64,000 bases of DNA from Oreocharis arfaki (GCA_013398015.1 VZRR01013891.1:248001-312000); one strand, 5' to 3'; positions 12,226 through 25,932 are shown, counted from the stretch's first letter. The notes: generated from the letters alone by a model not told the origin. Program-made: numbers and translations.

Positions 12226-15200
12226 GTGTTTTACTGGCAGATTATCAGAAACACATTGCAAATGTTTCTCTCCCCTGGTTCCTATCTCCAAAAACATGTA
12301 TATACATCAGGGCTTTTTCTTGCAAGACCTGTTGCCTAACGAAAGCAGCGCCATCTGGCTTTGTCTTCCTTTTTTTCACCAAATATTTGATGGCAGTGTG
12401 TAAAAATAATTCCAACATAACCCGTTTATTACCACTGTTGCCATGTTTTCACTTCACTAGATGCTTATACTTGCAATTATTTCCCGTTGTTGGCTTTTCT
12501 ACTTTTATTTGCTGAGCGGCTCTTGTGTTTTTGTTAAATCTTGGTGGTTGCAGTAGTTGTGAATAATTTTCTTTGACCCAGAGTATAGTGATCATGGAAT
12601 TAATAGGACATAAAATAAATACAAAAGGTATCAAGAATATAATAATGTCAATTATATAGCCCATGGATGTAAAAACATCTTTGTGTTTACAGGCTATTTG
12701 TTATAATTAATTCCCATCTGTTTTCATAGAAGCTTTGTAGAAACTTACATGGAATGTAAGTTTAGGATAACTGCCCCATTAAGATGCATATTTTACTTTT
12801 TTAACTTTGCTGTGACAGTTTCTGCCGTTGCCAAACTGTGCTGCCAGCATCTCTGTTTAATGCTCCCATTACTCACGTGAAGGAGTTGAACATCAGTCCA
12901 GTGTTACTGAAATACTGAAGTGTGGAGGAAATTACCCATGGATAAATGGAGTTTAGATCTGCAAATGTGATTTTTACAACCCCTGTCTAGTTGGAGATTA
13001 AAATCAATAGTTGTGCTTCTACCTAAAGAAATGCTTTCATTGAGCATCCTACTGCTGAATCTGCCTGAAAGCTGAACCCTGGTTAATTCACCTCCCCAAG
13101 GGTCTGAGGACGGAGCTGTTCCCCATCTACCCCAGAAACATCCAGATTGTATTGATAAGGCTGAGGTCCCTCTAGTCTACAGGGTGAAGACGCAACTTTA
13201 CTTTAAAACATAGGCCTTAGAGGAGGTAAACTGGTAGTTAGAGAGAAAAAAATTTGGGGTTATATCTGGAAGTGCAAGAAGTTCAAGGTCTCAGCCCAGC
13301 ATGGGGCTGCTCAGTGGGTGCTTTGGGGAGCACAGGGAAAGCCAGTCCAAAATCACTCTTTTGCTCATCCAGCAAATATTTTCGGGGGTCGTGACATGGC
13401 TCCAGTGTGAGAGGCTGAGCACGCCGGCTGTGACAGTGACAAAGCCATGGCTACGGTGTCTGGGGCACAGGTCTGAACCTTCCTGTTGGGAAAGGAGTTA
13501 GCTGAGTGCTCCCACAGCTACACTGCTGCACTTCATTAGGCGAAACACAGTTCCTCCTTCATCTCAGAAAAGGATTTCACCCGTCTCTGCTGGAGGGGGA
13601 AGGTCACTCTAGGCTGTGGATCTTCATTGAAATTGAGTGACTTAAATCTCTGAGGATAGAAGGAGGAAAAGTTGCTGCCTCAAAACATTGGCAAGCCAGG
13701 CATGTTAATGAGAGCGAGCCCCACAGGGAAATCTAGCGCTGCTGGCTGTGTCCAATCCCATTGAGACAGAACAACCAGGTGCAACCACAGAATGCCCTGT
13801 TTTGCTTTGGGATCAGCTCTTTCAGGATGAAGCGCTGCTAAATGCAGGTTCTGTCCTGGATCTGGTTCCTAGGGGAGTTTGCAGTCACTAAACAGAGACC
13901 ACACGCCGTGCTTGGAGCAGGCTCCAGGTGTCCACATCTGCATACCCGTACCCTCATTCACTGCCAGCCTCCACAGGCCCAGGGAAGGCTGGGCTCGAGG
14001 CACGGGTGCAGGCAGAATTTAATCTTTTGGGCTAGAGCTGTCCCTGCTGTAGGACTGTAGTGAATCACTGCAGTGCAATGGCTGCCAGGAGGGTGAGCTG
14101 TGAGGCCCTAAATCAGTGTGATGGATTGTAAAAGGGTCATAATTCAAGGGGAAGTCATTAGTCCCTTCTGAGGATTTCCTTCTTGAGCACCACCAAACCA
14201 TTTTTCTGACTTCCTAAGTAGGCAGGAGGATTGAGATATGAATTTATCTTTCTCTCTGCCATTGCTTTTCTGCAGGTTTAATATACAAACCAGAGGTAAT
14301 CAATGACAGAGACAGGAAATGTCCTAATACTGAGGCCAGGGCAGCTGTGGTTTGGATGCTGTTGTGTGCTGCATCTGTAGGCACTTTATTTTTATTTCAG
14401 AAGAGAAACTCTAATGGCAGCGTTTAAGAGTGGTGGATACTTACGCCACAACGCTGGGCAGTCTCAGGACCTTTATAAAAGCATTGCAACTAGAGACTCA
14501 AAATACAGAACAGCAATTCTGAAAAGGTCGAAAAAGAAAATGACCAAGACGGAAATTAACACCTTCACAGTTTTAAGAAAGGAAAACATAGAATCTCAGC
14601 CTAGCTTAGAAACGCTGCATTTTTTTTATGTCGGTGGCGTATGAAGATGGATGAGGAAGATGAGAAAGAAATCTAGCCTGGCTGCACCATGCCCCAGTCA
14701 CCGTGTTCTAAAGCCTTGGTTTATGGTATGGTGTAAATATTGAAAGAAAGTATTGTCAACAGTTATGGTTAATCTTCTTCTTGGTAAGTAACATTGCAGA
14801 TCTCCTTGGCAGATGCTTCTGCAGTGGTGCTGGCTGTATGGGAAGTGAGACATTAATACCTTGAGCATGGACCTTCTTAAAGAACTGCCGTCGGGAGAAA
14901 TGCAAAATGTGAGAAATAAAATGGCTCTGATGTACTTAATTGCTACTGGTCAGTCACTGACCTCCTGAAAACACATTTCTCCCACACTTGGCATGAGGGT
15001 GAAAAGCTTAAAACTGGGGCTGTTTTCCAAACCACCTGACTGAAAATATTGCAGGAAAACTAAGGTTTCCAATTATCCCAATTTGAGGGATGCCAGTTTC
15101 TGATTATAGATATGTTCCAAATAATTTTTGTCTTAATGTATTAAAAAAATCAGAATTCAGACTCCAGAAAGCTTAAGCTTTGAGACCTTTCTGTCAGATC

Positions 15201-15788
15201 CATTGGTAGTTTCAAAGACCACACGATTTAGACACCAAGATGGACTTTATTATCCTGGTTCCAAAAAGCACTAATTTTTTTAAGTGTTCTTAACTGTTTT
15301 TCAGACTAGACATAGTCAAGTGCATCTTTATTAATTTTAGTGGAATCTTAAAAGCATCTATATAATCAGATAAAATAGGAGGTATTTGTATGAGCTAGCA
15401 TGTGGAGAGATCCATCATGTTCTGTTCTTGCAGAACAGCAAGGCCATTAGGAAAAGAAACTGGATATTTATTCCATTTTCACTGAGACATGGGATCAGTG
15501 TGGCATTCAAGGAATTTTTTTTTGTAACCTTAGGGCAAAGTCTGAAGGTGAGTTCACAATGTAAATCCTCCCAACCCCCTGCTGCCAGATGGTGTTCATC
15601 CAAGCCATAGGGAAAACAATGCAAAATGGAATTGCACTGTTATATGGGATGAATTATTGGAAACCAACAGCTACGATTCAAATATTATTATTGAAACAGC
15701 TCCGTTTATTAAAGGAAATTTAATCCAGTAAGTATATACGAAGCTTGCCTGTCAGTTTATCTGACTATCTGTCCCACAATATGTTTTC

Positions 15789-15824
15789 TCCTTTTTTTTT
15801 TTTCTTTTCTTTTTTTTTTTTTTC
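15789..15824. repeat. Poly-pyrimidine (T-rich) simple repeat
   Basis: Long T runs broken by single C bases, ending in CAATAAA. It may be a decayed retroposon A-tail on the minus strand or simple slippage DNA; no attached element was recognised. Confidence 0.75.
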
Positions 15825-18744
15825 AATAAATCTGTCAAAAGCAGTAGGAAAGGGCATCTTTGGTCAGTGGTCTGAGTCAGTTTGTTCTGATGCTGCTCAG
15901 GGCACAAAATACATGCCTATGTTACCATGTTGTAGCAATGATCCCAAGAAATTACTTGCTTTGCTTTTAAGCGGTGTGCCTCGCTGTAGACAGCATTACT
16001 GTCCATTCAGGAAATTAATTGAGAGTATAATTAAGGACAGTTACACAAGGCTTGAAAAAAACACAGCTCATGGAGCCAAACCAGCACAAATTAACCAACA
16101 GCACATTGCAGTTCTTTAACCTGCTTTGATTCTTAGAGAAGATTTGAAAATGGCTGATGTGTCTAACTTAAATTTTTCACAAAGGTCTTAACAAAACTCT
16201 TAAAATTCTCAAGTAATCAGAGTAAGAGGCCCTATTAAATCATGAGCTAAACCCTGGTTAAGCAGCTGCAAACAGAGAAAGTCATAAGACTGTATCTGTA
16301 GGTAATAGTGAGTGAGAGCTGAGGTCCAGAATTTCTGCCCTTTTGGGAAGGCTGTGGGGGAAGCTGCTGCCTCTGTGCCAGGGGAGAGTTCTCCACATCG
16401 CTGGGCCTGGGAGCAGGTCTGGTGTGGAGCTGTGCCATGGTGTTTAAACTTGGTAAAAACCCTAAAGCCCCTGTGAGCACTTTTCAGCTCTGAGTAAGTG
16501 CCAGCCAGGTCCAGGGAACAACACCCTGCAAGTCCTTGGGAGAGATGAGGAAATAACTCTTGGGCGGATTCGGGTTGTCAATTAAAATTTAATTATAGCC
16601 TTTGGCAATATGAGAGCAAAGGTTAGGTCTGAAGCCTTTGTGCAGTCCTATAAATAAGTTAAAGCCATTAGGTGCAGTGGTCATAATTTACAAGACAGCT
16701 TTTGCCAGTAAACACAACCAACATTGTGTATGAGACTGCAGTTGTGAGTACAGCTGTGCAGTGACAGAATACAGCTCACCACTTTCTGTTTAACGTGAGA
16801 GCTCCGCAGCCTACCCACCTCACCCAGCGCTTCAGACAGAGTGGGTGTGGAGAAAACCTGAAATAGGACTGACTTTCCCCAAAAACCACCAGGAGATGTA
16901 AAGAGATGGTAGGTCTGGGTAACAGGAGTGTGCCTCCCGAGAGCATCCAGCCCCAGGCAGCTTGTTGCTAGGCAGAGGTGCAAAGGATGTGTTATACGCT
17001 CCAAAGAGGAGTCTGTACGTTTGATTTTAAGAAAAGAGCTGAATTTCTGCCGAGACATTTACATACTTAGTTTTTCGTGCTGGTGTTTGATACTAATTTT
17101 AAAAGCAGTCTCTAATTTGCCTTGCTGACTGTTGTGTTTTAACTGCGGCACAATTCTAACACCTCCCATTAAATTTTTCCCCCTCTGCAACTCAGTTATG
17201 TAAAATCAGGTTTCCAGGGTTTTTTTCAAATTTTATGAAGAAAATTGCCTTGAGTGCAATTACTGTGCCATGGCTTTTTGCAGTGCACTTGTTCATTCTC
17301 TGACACAGTTAAACATGTGTTATTAAAATGCAATAGTGGTAACATCATGCAGCTGCAATTACATTATGGAAACATTATCTTCATGGAATGATGGGACTTC
17401 TGGGACACAGCATTGTACAGGTTTCCACAAAAGCATCTTGAGGTTGTTTTACCAGCATGATTACGTCTCTCTAGGCATGCCTTGAGACTTCTGCAATGCT
17501 CTTGGACTGAATGCATAATAATAATCAAACCTGAAAAGTAGCTTTTCCTTAAACTTTTAAGCAACTTGACTGCCTTTCTGGAGTTTTTAATAGCTGGAAG
17601 GTTTAAACTGCTGCGGGAGTTAATCAACACGTGGGTCTATGTGTCTGCCCTGTATTTACACACATCAGACAACCTCTCTGTGTATGTGAGTGCCCATGTA
17701 AATCCTGCTGAGTACACCTGTTCAGTGATTGGGTATCAACAGATTTCTTTTTCTTTCACTTTTCTCAGCAAAAGAGAGGCATGATAGAACCTTAAAGCTG
17801 GCCTTACCTGTTGGCCTTGCTGGAGATGGGTAAAACTTTTGCACCCTTTATGGCAAATTGTCTGAGTGCAGCTGACCATGTAGAGCATTCAACACATGCT
17901 AAATGTTCTACAGACACCAAGTGCCTTATTTCCTAGGTAACACCTTGTTTGTTACTTGCTGTGGTATACCTGGATATCCCATGTAGATGGGCAGAAAGAA
18001 AGACATTTCATCTGGGTAGAAAATTAACAGCAATAATTACGAAATCAATGTACAAATTTGTTTACATTTAAAGCCTGTGGCTTTGTGATTTGGGTCTGCA
18101 CTTGTGTTTTGTCCGAGGTCCAGACGCTCTGCAGCTGCAGCAGCCATCTGGCAGCTGGGGGGAACTGGCACACTGTGCAACACCTGAGGGTGTGCTCTGA
18201 TTTGTATTTTTGGATGTAAGAATCTGAGGGATTTGAGGAGTCCCAAACTGTCTGGGGTTCTTGTTTTTAATTATCACTTTTATTATCATCCAAACAGTTA
18301 AGATATATATGTTTAAAGCATTTTTTTAGTCTTATCTAATGAGTCATCCTCCTAGTGAAACATGGTCTGTAATTATATTCTCTGTGGTTTTCACAGTGTC
18401 TAAGCATTCCCTTTACATTTGTCTAAAGCTTGTACTGTTTCTTCTGCCTCTTTTTAATTTTTATTTTAAGCCTATGACTAAGAGAAACAATTTAAAAACC
18501 ATTAGAGTGTTGTCTTTGATGATGTGCTCATCAGAGAACAGCTCGTAACGCTCTCCTAGGACTAGAATTATTGGGCATCTTCAAAGCTCAGCTGACAGAA
18601 ACAAACCAAGCAAGGGAATTAGCCTGATCTATGGGATAGAAGAAATCCCTTTCTGTGTTTGCCAAAACAGAATATAAAGGACCATTATTGGTGTGAGGGA
18701 AGGATCCTCCACCGGGGCCCTGGCTGCCAGCCTGCATTGTGAGA

Positions 18745-18893
18745 TGTGGATTATCCACCACTGGAGGTCTGCTAAGAACAGGCTGGAACAACATGTAACT
18801 TGGCAGGAGTGGTGCATGCCTAGAGCAGCCTGCCTCAGAGCACCGGGCTGGGCTGGGTGACCTCTCTGCAGTGCTGTTTTATCCCTGCTACTC
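18745..18893 (+). mobile_element. Ancient CR1/L3-like fragment
   Basis: The words 'accactggaggtctgctaag', 'aacaggctggaacaacatg', 'cctgcctcagagcaccggg' and 'ctgggtgacctctctgcag' follow the 3' part of old amniote CR1/L3 elements in + orientation. The match is by recall and diverged. Confidence 0.65.
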
Positions 18894-20246
18894 CAATAGA
18901 GTTGTCTTTTTTCCTCTTGACAGGCGATACAAATGTAAATGCCTGTGCGTAGCTAAGCAACATCTCTGTCTAGTTCTGAAGTTTTGCCCCCAAAAGTCAT
19001 TTTTTCTATCTTTGTCTGTGAGAAAATAGAGAAGTGGAGGTTGGCTCAGACCCCAGGGGAAGGCTGCAGAGATGGAGAGGAGTATGCAGCTCCGCTGGGA
19101 GCATGGGGAGGGAAAGCCCGTGTGCTGTTTCCGTGGCACTGCACTCCAAAGGTCCCCACACCCCACACTTAGAACCAGGAGAGCAGATGGACAGGTCTGT
19201 CAGGGGTCTTAGAATGCAGGGCACACACAGAGAAGACAAAGATACACAGACGGGTTCCAGGAGGGTGCTCCAAAATATGTTTAAATTCCTTTTAAATCTG
19301 TAATTTAAAAACTTTAAAAGAGTTGATCCGGATCTGGAAAATTCATGCCTCTAGGAAAAGCTGCTGCAATTCTTTAAAACCATCCCATGCCTTTGTAACC
19401 TTCTGAGTTTGCACAAAAGTTGGAATGTATTTGGTTTTAAGAAACTGTAAGAAGAAACATGTATTTAAATTTGCCCTAATTCAGTGGAAGGCCTTTTGGA
19501 TTCTTAGAATGATGTGTCCAGGTAAAGCTGGATGGGGCCTTAATTTCCTTGGGAATGCAACCATCCTTAAGTGGTGGATGTTGTGCTGTTAATGGCAGTG
19601 GCTTGTTTTAATGCATCCTGACTGACATGAATGAATGCTGTTAAGTTATGATGCATCAGAATTTATGATCCAAGAGCTTTTTGTTTTCCTTTTAAAATTT
19701 TTTCTTTTGTTTTTCTCCAAGCAAATGAATCTCATCCAGTCCTTGGCTGGGCAGGGTGGGAACATAGCAAAATCACTCCACTCTTCTTCCCTTCTGAGGC
19801 CATTTAACACCCAAAACGCATTTAAGCAATATTCAGCTAGTGACTACCCAACAGGGGTTTTTTCCAGAAGTTATTAAATTTCTTCATTATTTGAATCATT
19901 CAGAGTACTCTGGAAATGTCACAGCATTCAGTGAAAACCACTGACAGGTCTTTGCATCCTTCCTAGGATGTCCTATTATTGTTAAAAGCGCATCCAGTGT
20001 AAAATAATGTAAATGAAAATAGGCAGAAACCTTCTCTCTCTCTCGATCTAGTCTAAATATAGCAAGAAGCCCTTGCTTAGCTTTTAATAAAGACAGCTTT
20101 GCTTTACTATCTTGTGCATACTAATACAGTCTTCTTTTAATAATAAAGAAGAGAATATTCTTAAAATTGACTTTATCATCCGTTAGCTGGTTAGTGGCAC
20201 AATACTTGGCTTGGTTTTACTTGGTTTACAGCTGTGATTCTAAAGG
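18894..20246. other. Non-coding DNA
   Basis: No gene or repeat recognised. Overlapping frames of 60-90 residues at 18888-19303 occur in several registers on both strands and lack family resemblance. Confidence 0.5.
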
Positions 20247-20325
20247 CATAGAATCATAAAATCACAGAATGGTTTAGGTTGGAAAGGGTCTTAAAGATCA
20301 ACTAGTTCCAACCCATATCTTCATT
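20247..20325 (-). mobile_element. CR1 LINE 3' end, short
   Basis: Reversed CR1 tail 'gaatcataaaatcacagaat' followed by 'ggtttaggttggaaagggtc', 'ttaaagatcaactagttcca' and 'accc'. It is the terminal ~80 bases, a typical 5'-truncated insertion. Confidence 0.9.
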
Positions 20326-21791
20326 AGCCCAAGAGTCACAAAACTGGGCAGCCACTGCCATCAAACTTTGATTTTTAAAATATTTGCATTTAGCTATTTT
20401 TTCTATCATGTTTTTTAATAAGGTTTTCCAGGTCTGTCTTAGATTCTGTGTATCTCAGCTCCCAGGAAAGGTGAGGGAGCTGAGATATTAACCACTGCTG
20501 CCACTGCTGCCACTGCACACACGCAGCACCCTCCCCTGATGTGCACGTCTTACCCAGCTGTTTCATAGCTTGTGTTCAGAACATGTTGAAGGGAATGTGC
20601 AGGTAGAGGAAGCACAGCTACCTGAAATGAGCCTCATACAAGGCTTACCTCACAGCTTAGCCATGATATGTAACAGATATTGCCTGGTCCATTGCCTCTT
20701 GCCATTGAGTTGTCTTCCTTTGAAGAAACTCGTTTTTATTGCCCAAGGAAGGTCTGAACAAAGTTAACTTGAGTTATGAACAGAGTTGCATGGCTGTGAA
20801 GCCCTAATGAAAACACACAACAAACTGGAGGACTGCTGAACACATGAGGCTGTTGAAAGTGTAGTGCACTACGCACTTTATTTGTAATATTGGCATCAGA
20901 AAGGGGTTTTGGATGGTGTGGATCTTTGTCCAGCTATAGCAGAAAACAACTCTCTGCAGTCCCACTTGAACTGTCTCTCTTTGGTAAGGTATGTCCCCTC
21001 TGGCAGCAGAAATAATGACCCAGTAAAAAGTTGACCAAAGGTTTTTTAACTCCACATGAGTGTTTCCCTGCTGGATTTTCTTATTTTTCTGTATCTGAAG
21101 CTGTTTGTATCTGCTGTTATGTTCATTAACTTCAGCTCCAGCATGAGCAGCTGGAATCAGCCCATGTTTCCCTATAAACTGTTGAAACCTGGTGGAAAGG
21201 TTGCAAGACCCTGATGCATCTTCCCATGGCTGCTGATTCATGATAGTGAGGAACCAGTGAGTGACCCAGGGTGAGAGCCTGCTTTGAACAGGCAGCTCCT
21301 GCAGGCTGTGGTGGGTCCGGATCAGTGGGACATACACCCATTGCAGCATTGGCAGGAATCTCTGGAGCATTTCCTTTCTGCTGTTTTGTGGTTAGAAACT
21401 GCAAATTATTTCACAAGAGCACATGTATGGCAGTGTGGGTTATCCTGCTTGTTTTTATTAAAGCTTTTAAGGTCTTAGGTTTCTCAAAATACTATTTGCT
21501 TTAACAAGGAAAATGCCTCTGCTGCTCTGGTGGGAGCTTCCTCTGTGCAGTGTGTTTCCACCAGATAAGGTGTTTGAACCACCCAAGTGGAAAATGTAAA
21601 GAAAAACCCTCCAAAAAAAGGGGAAGGCACCTTTGCTGAGTTCCAGCTGGTTGTGTGGATGGTGGGACCAGGGCAAAGGCAACCTGTGTCTGGTGGAGCA
21701 CTTGTCCTCAGGTGAGGGTAAGGTGGTAGCTGTGCCTGCTGCTGTGGAGAGCAGTCTGTGCTGCTGCCCGGTCTGTGCGACACGTGGAGGG
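20326..21791. other. Non-coding DNA
   Basis: A small CCACTGCTG-type triplicate lies at about 20494-20517. The 188-residue minus frame at 20804-21370 is the longest gap-free frame of this region but has no recognisable domain, hydrophobic pattern or homologue, and other frames overlap it; treated as chance. Confidence 0.5.
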
Positions 21792-21882
21792 ACAGAATCA
21801 CAGGATCATTAGAGCTGGAAAAGCCACCTAAGATCGAATCCAACCGTTAATTCAGCACTGCCCTGCTCACCACTAACACTCT
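21792..21882 (-). mobile_element. CR1 LINE 3' end, short
   Basis: Reversed tail 'cagaatcacaggatcattag' followed by 'agctggaaaagccacctaag', 'atcgaatccaaccgttaa' and 'cagcactgccctgctcac' match the 'deleted A' style CR1 end seen also at 36219 and 57904. Confidence 0.88.
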
Positions 21883-24155
21883 AGTTCATTCTTACAACCT
21901 TCTCAGCTACTCTGTTTGCATCAGCTGCCTCTTGCACAGATTTACTCATGAGGGCCGTTCGTGCTGGGGACTCTTGACCAAGCTGGTGGCAGGAGTTCTG
22001 CACCATGGGACTCTGCCAGGTGGCTGCACTAGGCAGGAGTTGTTCAATCCCTGTGTCTGAAACTGACTGTGTATCTCGAAGTCACAGTGATTAACTAAGC
22101 CAGAGGAGATGATCTGCTGAACTTGTCTCCTAGCTAACATCTGAAATGTGTTTAATGAAAACTCCAGAGTGTAATGGGTCGAGTCTAAAAGAACCTACTT
22201 CCAATGAGTTATTCCAGCAACTCCATGCTCGTACGAGTGCTCATTTAATTTCCATCACAGCATTCATTTGGCTTTTGGGGGTTATATTATATCCTCTGTA
22301 GATTAATTTCAGGCTGCTGTATTTGTTCTAACCAATTTTCATAATGAAAATGCAATCTCATTTATTTTTATTTACATTGTAATTAATGACAGCTACATAT
22401 TAGCTGCTTGGAAAAAGGTTGATCAAAGGCCTGGGGTGATAAATTGGACAGAAGTCTCCCCAAAACAAACTGCCAGCACAATCTGGAGCATGTCCTTGAG
22501 ACTTCAGTGATTTAAAGAAAGTGACCTGTATGATTATTCAATATTTCTGTTTCCATTGTGAGGGTCAAAACCAGCGTCCAGAGAAAAATGGGAAATAATG
22601 AATTAACTCATCAGAGTACATCTTGGTCTATTCTGTAGGGAAGTTTAGTTGTTAATTTATTCAGATCAAGTCACCTACCTCCAGCTGTCTTATAACACAT
22701 TCAGAAGAAGGGGAATATTCATTCTAGCAAAAATAGTACACTCCAAAACTATAAAATTGAGAGTGGGTACTAATTATTCTCATCTCTGGGACAGAAGAAA
22801 TTGCAGAAGGCGTTAAAGCAAAGAGGGCAAGGCAGTAAATGTGAATGACTCATACCACAGTTTTCAAAGAGAAATTTAGTTTAAAAGATAAAACCTGAAG
22901 ACTTCAGATGAACCTAATCAACCCAGCCACAAAATAGATAAAATTTAGGGTTGATAAAAACGAAGCCACAAAGAAACTTGAAGCATCTCTAGACACTGCA
23001 GGGATGAAATTAAAGGAAGCTGATCAGAGTGTGGCTGTGGCCATGTCATAAAATGTGAGAAGATGGATAACAATCTAGATAAATGCCACAGCAAATGTAA
23101 CCACATCCTATTTGAGATCCACATCGCAGCCTCACCTGCAGCGTGACTTTCAATTCTGTTTGCAAAAGGATTGTTTAAATAAGAAGTACTGAGAAAAGCA
23201 AGTAGGAGATAAGCCAGACAAATGGCAGGCAGGGAGTGTACGGGTAAGAGGGGATGTGCTTAGAGACCTGAAGAGAAATCTTGCACTTCTGTGTACTTTT
23301 GCTGCAGGAGTAAGTGTTTTAAATCAAGAGGCATCAAATCTGGCGTACTGAAAAGGCAATACACAGTTTCACTGAGGAGCCGTTTGTCTTCAGATGCTGG
23401 CTCTTTGCTGGACAAATATTAAGCACTTGAAAAGATGTAAAGAACCACATCTAAAAATTGCTTGAGCTGCCATAGATGATTACCATCCTCAGAAATCTAC
23501 TTCTTAAATCTAGAGCAGGCCCCAGGGAACTGCAAATGTACCAAAGGTTTTCTAGGCACCATATGGTGGTTATGAAAAAACCTAACACAGGCCTATTTTT
23601 GAGTCAGAAGAATGGCAAAGAGGAGGGCTAAGTCTTGGAAAGCAGCATGTTCATGGTTATGAAACCCAAAGTGGTAGACAGGCTCAAGCCCTCGACACTT
23701 CAGCAACACTAGCTCTATATCTATTTATAAGTCATTTTGCCAGGGGGACATTAATCAAGTGAGAAAATACTCTTGCTCCAGCCTGCGAGTGAAGAAAGTG
23801 TCATGACAAAAGAAAAGCAAATAGAGCTATTTTAAGATATTAGAAGAGGCATTAAATGCAGCCATGTACTCGCAGAAGGTTTTGCCTTGGCTGCTGTCTC
23901 TCATCCTGGGCTGTGAGAGCCATCGCAGCCCTTGCTCTGGGCAGGCAGCTTTGCAGAGCTTGTGTCGTCCTTTGATAAAGCAAAGGCTGATCGTGCACAA
24001 CTACCTACAGAAATGCTGGCAAAGCATTTCAGAGAATGTTGATAAAAGCAGGCTGAGTGCCTTTAGGACATCTGCCTTGCATGAGGAGATTTCTGTTGCT
24101 GTGATCTCTTACCCGTGTCAGAGAGACATGTGTCTCCACAATTTCCAATAAAGCC
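21883..24155. other. Non-coding DNA with a candidate regulatory block
   Basis: The block at about 22195-22450 is AT-rich, unrepetitive and dense in homeodomain-like words plus a TTGATCAAAGG TCF/LEF-type site, as seen in conserved non-coding elements. The rest, including the purine-rich 22790-23720, was not identified. Confidence 0.45.
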
Positions 24156-24602
24156 ATTAGAAAGTGTCTAAAGGAGGGCTATGAAGATGGTGAGGGGTGT
24201 GGAGGGAAGGTTCAAGGACCAGCTCAGGGCACCTGGTCTGTTCAGCCTGGAGAACAGGAGACTGAGGTCAGAGCTCCCTGGGGGCTGCAGCTCCTCCCGA
24301 GGGGCAGCGCAGGGACAGCTCCGATCCCTGCTCCCTGTGCCAGGGCCAGGACACGAGGGAATGGCTGCCGCGGCGCCAGGGGAGGGTTAGGGTGGTTATC
24401 AGGAAAAGGTTCTTCCCCAGAGGGTGCTGGGCACTGCCCAGGCTCCCCAGGGAATGGGCACGGCCCCGAGGCTGCCAGAGCTCCAGGAGCGTTTGGGCAG
24501 CGCTGCCAGGGATGCCCAGGGTGGGGTCGTTGCGGGGGTCTGTGCAGGGACAGGGCTTGGACTCTATGTCCCTTCCAACTCAGGAGATTCTATGATTCTG
24601 TG
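24156..24602 (+). mobile_element. CR1 LINE 3' fragment (GGGACCC subfamily)
   Basis: A full run of the CR1 3' region in + orientation: 'ggagggctatgaagatggtg', 'ttcagcctggagaacaggag', 'atcaggaaaaggttcttccc', ending 'ggagattctatgattctgtg'. It is nearly superimposable on the reverse complement of 1077-1512. Small open frames here (67, 69 and 134 residues) mirror those in the other copy and are repeat-derived. Confidence 0.92.
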
Positions 24603-25732
24603 GTTTTACTGGTGCTGTCACTGTCTGTCTCCATGGCACCCCCAGAATCTCTGCTCCCTTTGTTGCTCTTCCAGCTCTGGAAGTCCCCACAGCCGCCGTG
24701 TTTGGGAAGGATGGTGTTATGTGTGTGCATGTATTTCACATTGGGAAAATGCATTCCCAAGCAGTGGTGGTTTCCTTGCTGTGATACAGCCCCTGATGTC
24801 TACTGCACTAATTCTATTGTATCCTTGATATAAACGATCTTAGGAATAAGCAGATGTATTTAAATAGGACACACTTGAAACTGATCTTTCGTTGTTCCAA
24901 TGTTTCTATTATTTTGTAATTAGACCAAATGGATCTGAACCCAATAGCAGAATTTGGCACTGAATAGTTAATTGTACTATAAAATCTGCAAGATCACTGG
25001 AAAGAGCTGGATTCAGGCATCAGGATTTCAGTGCAAAGGATAAATGTTTATTTTTGCTCCCCTGTGGTTTAGATCGGGGTTGTTCGATCTACTGAACACA
25101 GACAGAGTTTCAATTACTTATAGAAGTTGCAGTCTATTGGTAAAAATAGAATAACACTCTAGAAAATATAAATGCTTAAAAGAATGAGCTTGAAGAATTC
25201 CCTACTGAGGTATTACCTTACTGCCTCATGGAGTGCAATTCTGCCCCACAAAATGAAACAGAAAAAGATCCAGCTGTACCAGGATATTGCACAAAGAAGA
25301 AAACGGAGAATTTTGCTTTAAAATAATAATGAAAATATTTTATTAACTGGTTTTATTTAATTTTTAGCAAATATTTTCTGCAAAGCTCTGAAAAAGCTTT
25401 TTAAGTCCATCTGTACAACAGATACAAATTTGTACAAAAGATTTTGTTATTCAAATTTGTCTAAACTTGTAATGAAATGCAGTAAAGAATGCTCTGTGCC
25501 CTGTTGTAAAGAGTTGCCAAAAAATAATTAGAGTGCCTCTCTGATGCATGACCTGATGCATGGCCAAGAAGTGACTTCCCTGGCAGGAAAGAGAAGGATC
25601 AGCATGTTGGAAGCCAGATTTAGGTGATGCTTTGCCCAGGTGAAGTGCTGAGCCACCCTCAGCTCCTGATCCATCACAAGATAGCACATTCACCCTCTAG
25701 AAACCGTCACCTTATTTGTAGCTTATTACATG
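24603..25732. other. Non-coding DNA
   Basis: AT-rich sequence, notably 25310-25480, with TTTATTTAATTT- and TTGTACAAA-type words. No gene or transposon recognised. Confidence 0.5.
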
Positions 25733-25932
25733 TCATAGAATCCCATAATGGTTTGGGTTGGAGGGACTTTAAAGATAATTTTGTTCCACTTCCTGCCGTG
25801 GCAGGGACACCTTCCACTGTCCCAGGGTGCTCCAAGCCCCGTCCAACCTGGCCCTGGACACTTCCACAGATCCAGGGGCAGCCACAGCTGCTCTGGGCAC
25901 CCTGTGCCAGGGCCTGCCCACCCTCACACCCT
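25733..25932 (-). mobile_element. CR1 LINE 3' fragment
   Basis: Reversed CR1 end: 'tcatagaatcccataatggt', 'ttgggttggagggactttaa', 'tggcagggacaccttccact', 'gggcagccacagctgctctg'. Overlapping 60-110-residue frames on both strands come from this repeat. Confidence 0.93.

Larger units (their letters stand above)
11536..18744. other. Non-coding DNA, 7.2 kb without identifiable transposons
   Basis: Contains a perfect 22-bp tandem duplication at 12182-12225 and a pyrimidine-rich run at 15789-15824. AT-rich blocks at 16560-16680 and 17150-17390 have homeodomain- and E-box-like words and could be conserved non-coding elements. The 124-residue + frame at 15745-16119 begins in the poly-pyrimidine run and matches nothing I know; it is not called as a gene. 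Confidence 0.5.

Noticed and set aside
15745..16119. A 124-residue + frame with a hydrophobic start
   Set aside because: The hydrophobic run is a translated poly-T stretch; the remainder has no recognisable domain and no supporting splice structure.
20804..21370. A 188-residue minus-strand frame
   Set aside because: No domain, no family resemblance, and other frames overlap it on both strands. The length is possible by chance in a 64-kb window.
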